From: Planctomycetaceae bacterium
GTDB taxonomy: Bacteria; Planctomycetota; Planctomycetia; Pirellulales; Pirellulaceae
NCBI GenBank assembly: GCA_002709045.1
Contig: PAPJ01000039.1
Location: forward strand, 1-37,826
Direction of reading: 5' to 3'
Length of the DNA stretch: 37,826 bases
The position numbers and the translations under genes were made by a program. Under the pieces are notes generated by a model. It was not told the DNA's origin, did no database searches, and saw only the letters and a program-made list of their open reading frames with translations. Below are positions 35,101 to 37,826 of the stretch, piece by piece; positions within the stretch are counted from its first letter, which is position 1; every line of letters begins with the position of its first letter.

Positions 35101-35483
35101 AAGGAAGCGGTGTCAGCTTTGTATAGAACCGAATAGTTGATTTTGTTGTCCGCATCCGGGGCGTCGTCTAAAAACCATAACTCGATGGTAAACGAGTTGT
35201 TTAGAACCTCAGTAAGTACAGTATTACTGTCCTGATTAAGCTGAAATACGGTTTTGCCTGTCACTGCTGAACGTGAATACGTTCCGGAAAGTCCGCTGAT
35301 ACCTCGTAGTGGTGCAGGGGTGTTGGAATGTTGTGGAGTGATCCCCAGTGTTCCGTTTGGGTATCCAGTGTCATGACTGAGATAGATTAACGGTTTCTTG
35401 CCGGTAATTAACTCACCATAGTCAGCGGCCAGGCAGCAACTGCTTAAAAATGTAGTCAAGATTAGGGCGAGTGAATATTTCAT
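32172..35483 (-). CDS. LamG / PSCyt1 / PSCyt2 (DUF1549) / PSD1 (DUF1553) dihaem protein
   Basis: A secreted cytochrome of about 1103 residues. Signal peptide [23 protein letters not shown]; LSSC fits a lipobox, so it may be a lipoprotein, although cleavage after CLA is also possible. Residues about 50-245: LamG/concanavalin-like domain ([31 protein letters not shown]). Then PSCyt1 with haem site CSGCH at 287-291 and [10 protein letters not shown]; PSCyt2/DUF1549 (about 410-625, [26 protein letters not shown]) with second haem site CARCH at 602-606; a Lys/Gln-rich helical region near 660-715; and PSD1/DUF1553 (about 815-1095, [39 protein letters not shown]). A TTG at 35501 would add six residues ahead of the ATG at 35483 but spoil the signal peptide start. 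It is followed 4 bases later by its DUF1501 partner. Confidence 0.92.
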   Translation of the reverse strand: [1103 protein letters not shown]

Positions 35484-35540
35484 GTCTGGAGGATAAAACA
35501 AATAGTGAGTATTCAGGAGGGGGGGGAGAATGCGATTGGT

Positions 35541-35822
35541 TTACAGGTGAACAGGGATGTAGCGGGTTTGTTCATCGTCGTTGGCCGGGTGCGGTGGTTC
35601 CTGCCAGGGAATCTCAGCATTGTCACTCAGCAACTGCTCAAGAGTGGCCTTGAATGTCGGTACAATTTTGCTTAGCGCTGTTCGCTCGTCTCTGGCTACA
35701 AATTCAATTCCATTTAAATTGGCAACGCGAGCCCTTACGCCTTCCGGCGTTGAACTGACGTGAACGATACAGTTAAAGGTTGGAATGTCCTGAGATGTAA
35801 TTTGAAGAGAGTTGTCGTGCAT
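35541..35822 (-). CDS. Small conserved-looking protein, unknown function (HicB-like fold possible)
   Basis: A 93-residue soluble protein with no signal peptide. The sequence FNCIVHVSSTPEGVRARVANL then GIEFVARDERTALSKIVPTFKATLEQL suggests strand-strand-helix, as in HicB-type partial RNase H folds where a beta hairpin carrying a 'G...A...L.G' pattern is followed by 'A...i...i...l..'. The C-terminus (PWQEPPHPANDDEQTRYIPVHL) is proline-rich and ends in a strand-like IPVHL. No HicA-like toxin gene is adjacent, so an antitoxin role is not supported. It is the first gene of the minus-strand run, 57 bases before the PSCyt/PSD1 start, and a TATAAT-like element lies upstream at 35891-35896. I do not assign a function. 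Confidence 0.65.
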   Translation of the reverse strand: MHDNSLQITSQDIPTFNCIVHVSSTPEGVRARVANLNGIEFVARDERTALSKIVPTFKATLEQLLSDNAEIPWQEPPHPANDDEQTRYIPVHL

Positions 35823-35890
35823 GACAGTGATCTATTTGCTCGTTGGTATCTTAGGGTGTTCGCCAATTTACAGTTTACTGGCTTCTTGCC

Positions 35891-35944
35891 ATTATAGATT
35901 ATTCAGGGCATTTTTTTGCTAGTTGATAATTTGTTCCCCTGAAT
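35891..35944. promoter_or_regulatory. Candidate divergent control region: TATAAT and 8-base inverted repeat
   Basis: In the 125-base gap between the divergent genes, TATAAT reads on the minus strand at 35896-35891, with no good -35 match. Next to it ATTCAGGG (35901-35908) and its exact reverse complement CCCTGAAT (35937-35944) form an inverted repeat with a 28-base spacer. The right arm ends three bases before the esterase ATG at 35948, so it could be an operator or fold over the start. Pattern only; no regulator is known. Confidence 0.3.
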
Positions 35945-35947
35945 TAA

Positions 35948-37564
35948 ATGACGAACGGCCTTTTTTATCTGGAAAATTATCTCGTGACGAAATTATTTTT
36001 AGCGGCTTTGATGCTTGTGTGGCTTGGTACCTGGGAGGGATTAGAGGCACAGCAGGCTGACGTTCAAAAGCAAAAGACCGACGTGTTGGTTACTGCGGCT
36101 GGAAAAATGGTGGGGGAAGTACTGGATGAATCTAGTCACCTGCACATTTACCGGGGAATTCCGTTTGCGCAACCTCCAACCGGTGAACTTCGCTGGCGTC
36201 CTCCGAGACCGGCCGGGCCGTGGGATGGAGTGCGAGAGTGTCTGGAGTTCGGGAGTCAATCGGCACAAATCCGGCAGGGCAACGTGTATGGCAGTGAGGA
36301 TTGCCTGTACCTGAATGTATGGACAACGCAGGCAGGACGGCCGGATGCCGGACTGCCAGTCATGGTTTGGATTCATGGAGGTGGATGGACCGGCGGAAGT
36401 GGGGGCCGTCGGTATTACAGTGGAAAGGCAATTTCAGAACGTGGTGTTATTCTTGTAACCGTTAATTACCGTTTGGGTGCCATGGGTTTCCTGGCTCATG
36501 AAGCCTTGGCAAAAGAAAATAGTCAAGGAATCTCAGGTAACTACGGATTGATGGATAATCTCCTCGCTTTAAATTGGATTAAACAGAATATCTCGGCGTT
36601 CGGAGGAGATCCCGATAATGTTACGATTTTTGGTGAATCTGCCGGTGGAGCAACGGTCTCTGCGTTGTGCTGTGTGCCGCAAGCAAAAGGATTGTTTCAT
36701 AAAGCGATTTCTCAAAGTCCATGGATGTTTGGTTATACCAATCCGCTGGCAGCACGAAATATTGTTCATCAAACGAAAAGGATTGGTAATGTTGAAAGTG
36801 GGGAAATGTCTGGGCAGCGATGGGTTGAAAAGTTTACAGATAAAAAGGGAGTCGCAGCGATTTCCGAGTTGCGAACCAGAGATGTCAAAGAGTTGTTTAT
36901 GGGATACTCCCCGGCCAAGTTAACGGTGGGCAATGCCCTATTGCCGGACCATCCTTTGGAGATGTTTAAGCGTGGTGAACAGTTTGACATTCCAATGATT
37001 GTTGGTACTACACAGCATGAAGGTAATTACTTTCAGGGTGGTATTTGGCCCAAAGATCGTCAGGTATTCATTAGAAAATTAGCGGCGTTTTATGGGGAAC
37101 AGCAGGGAAGCGAACTGGGGAAAGCCTTTCCTGGTGAAGCCAGGGCGGCTGCCATACAGTTTGTCACGGATGCCTGGTTCGTCCATCCGGCCAGGGTGAT
37201 GTTGTTGGGAATGGAAAAGGTAAGTTCTTCAGCGTATCAGTTTGAATTTCGTCGGGTGAATCATAAAGATCCTTCCAAGGGGGCTCCGCACGCGATTGAA
37301 ATTCGCTACGTGTTTAACTCACTTCAGAATGCTGAGTCCCGCCCTAAAGATCAGCAATTGGCAGATTTGTGTACGGATTACTGGACTCAGTTTGCCAAGA
37401 CCGGCAATCCTAATAAACTAATGCGTCCCCGTTGGCCCGCCTATACGGTGAAGCAGCGCGCGTTTCTATCACTGGATCATGATGTTCAGGTTCTTTATGA
37501 TATTAACCGTACAGTACTAGATGCATTGGATGAGGCTAATCAGGGATTATGGCGAATAAAGTGA
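35948..37564 (+). CDS. Secreted type B carboxylesterase
   Basis: A 538-residue carboxylesterase/para-nitrobenzyl esterase family protein of normal length, hydrolysing carboxylic esters. Seen: IYRGIPFAQPPTGELRWRPPRP, EDCLYLNVW, the oxyanion loop WIHGGGWTGGSGG, the nucleophile elbow GESAGGA with Ser231, a Glu in TTQHEGNY (Glu358) and His448 in GAPHAIEIRYVF, completing a Ser-Glu-His triad; the C-terminal YWTQFAKTGNPN motif is typical. The N-terminus has a hydrophobic segment (VTKLFLAALMLVWLGTW) after 12 residues. A GTG at 35984 would give a tighter signal peptide and may be the true start; neither start has a strong ribosome site. It is transcribed alone, divergent from the PSCyt/PSD1 run, and may act with the other secreted esterase in the window on plant or algal polymers, though substrate cannot be read from sequence. 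Confidence 0.93.
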   Translation: MTNGLFYLENYLVTKLFLAALMLVWLGTWEGLEAQQADVQKQKTDVLVTAAGKMVGEVLDESSHLHIYRGIPFAQPPTGELRWRPPRPAGPWDGVRECLEFGSQSAQIRQGNVYGSEDCLYLNVWTTQAGRPDAGLPVMVWIHGGGWTGGSGGRRYYSGKAISERGVILVTVNYRLGAMGFLAHEALAKENSQGISGNYGLMDNLLALNWIKQNISAFGGDPDNVTIFGESAGGATVSALCCVPQAKGLFHKAISQSPWMFGYTNPLAARNIVHQTKRIGNVESGEMSGQRWVEKFTDKKGVAAISELRTRDVKELFMGYSPAKLTVGNALLPDHPLEMFKRGEQFDIPMIVGTTQHEGNYFQGGIWPKDRQVFIRKLAAFYGEQQGSELGKAFPGEARAAAIQFVTDAWFVHPARVMLLGMEKVSSSAYQFEFRRVNHKDPSKGAPHAIEIRYVFNSLQNAESRPKDQQLADLCTDYWTQFAKTGNPNKLMRPRWPAYTVKQRAFLSLDHDVQVLYDINRTVLDALDEANQGLWRIK

Positions 37565-37702
37565 GAACTGTTCGGATTTGTCCGGCAACGGCCCAATATG
37601 ATTGGATAAAAAGTGATTGCTGCGTTGAAGGTCTTTGTACTGTGCCCTTCTATAACTGAAACTAACGTGAAAGATGTATCTTGTAATTGAGGGACTAGTT
37701 TG

Positions 37703-37826
37703 ATGACACCACAGGAGATTTTTCTGAAAGCATCAGAGATTGAAGGTTTGGTTCAACGCCGATCCTATTTACAGGAAGCATGTGGAGAAGATGCGGTATT
37801 GCGGGGAAAAGTCGATGCGTTGTTGG
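37703..37826 (+). CDS. Probable Ser/Thr protein kinase, N-terminal fragment cut by window edge
   Basis: An open frame from the ATG at 37703 runs 41 codons to the window end. It reads MTPQEIFLKASEIEG and continues with YLQEACGEDAVLRGKVDALL. Planctomycete and acidobacterial Hanks-type kinases commonly start with such a segment (IFLxAxEIxxxxxRxxxLxxACGxDxxLRxxVxxLL) ahead of the catalytic domain, so a kinase is the best guess. The kinase domain itself is outside the window; a few sigma-factor-linked or WD40 proteins share a similar leader. No signal peptide. Confidence 0.65.
   Translation, partial: MTPQEIFLKASEIEGLVQRRSYLQEACGEDAVLRGKVDALL

Noticed and set aside
35541..35822. Toxin-antitoxin pair including the 93-residue protein
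   Set aside because: No HicA-like or other small toxin frame is adjacent on either side.

Overview
The window comes from a planctomycete, most likely a marine, heterotrophic member of the Planctomycetales/Pirellulales with moderate GC. The basis is gene content: proteins built from the planctomycete-specific cytochrome c and companion domains (PSCyt1-3, PSD1-5; DUF1549/1553/1585/1587/1588/1592/1595), DUF1501 and DUF1552 proteins with twin-arginine signals, PVC-type propeller/HEAT/cytochrome c 'membrane-bound dehydrogenases', and Ser/Thr-kinase and FHA signalling pieces at the two edges. No species is assigned. No rRNA, tRNA, CRISPR array, insertion sequence or phage gene was seen. Coding density is high; the longest gene-free stretch is about 256 bases (88-343) and holds nothing recognisable.

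Layout. (1) 1-87, minus: first 29 codons of an FHA-domain protein. (2) 344-1495, minus: an anthrax-lethal-factor-like secreted zinc protease split by one in-frame TAA. (3) 1598-4630, plus: a PVC-type propeller/HEAT/cytochrome c protein. (4) 4645-11281, minus: DUF1592 cytochrome, DUF1552 Tat protein, a rho-independent terminator, YjbQ-type thiamine phosphate synthase and a ceramidase-like protein. (5) 11486-25291, plus: an esterase fused to a second lethal-factor-like protease; a three-gene GldA/GldFG/DUF4340 ABC cluster; an SF2 helicase of unknown role; and a second DUF1592-DUF1552 pair whose reading frames overlap by 4 bases. (6) 25305-35822, minus: a small unknown gene, a LamG/PSCyt/PSD1 dihaem protein, two DUF1501 Tat proteins, and a 1279-residue ThuA/discoidin/dehydrogenase/cytochrome fusion. 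(7) 35948-37564, plus: a type B carboxylesterase, then the start of a probable Ser/Thr kinase.

The recurring theme is an exported redox module: a large secreted c-type cytochrome followed by a Tat-exported partner. It occurs as DUF1592 then DUF1552 (twice, on opposite strands) and as PSCyt/PSD1 then DUF1501 (once, with a second DUF1501 downstream). Several of the cytochromes carry extra carbohydrate-binding-like regions (LamG, malectin/CBM-like, discoidin). Together with ThuA, esterases and propeller dehydrogenases this suggests extracytoplasmic oxidation and turnover of polysaccharides or other polymers. That functional reading is inference; the domain content and gene order are seen directly.
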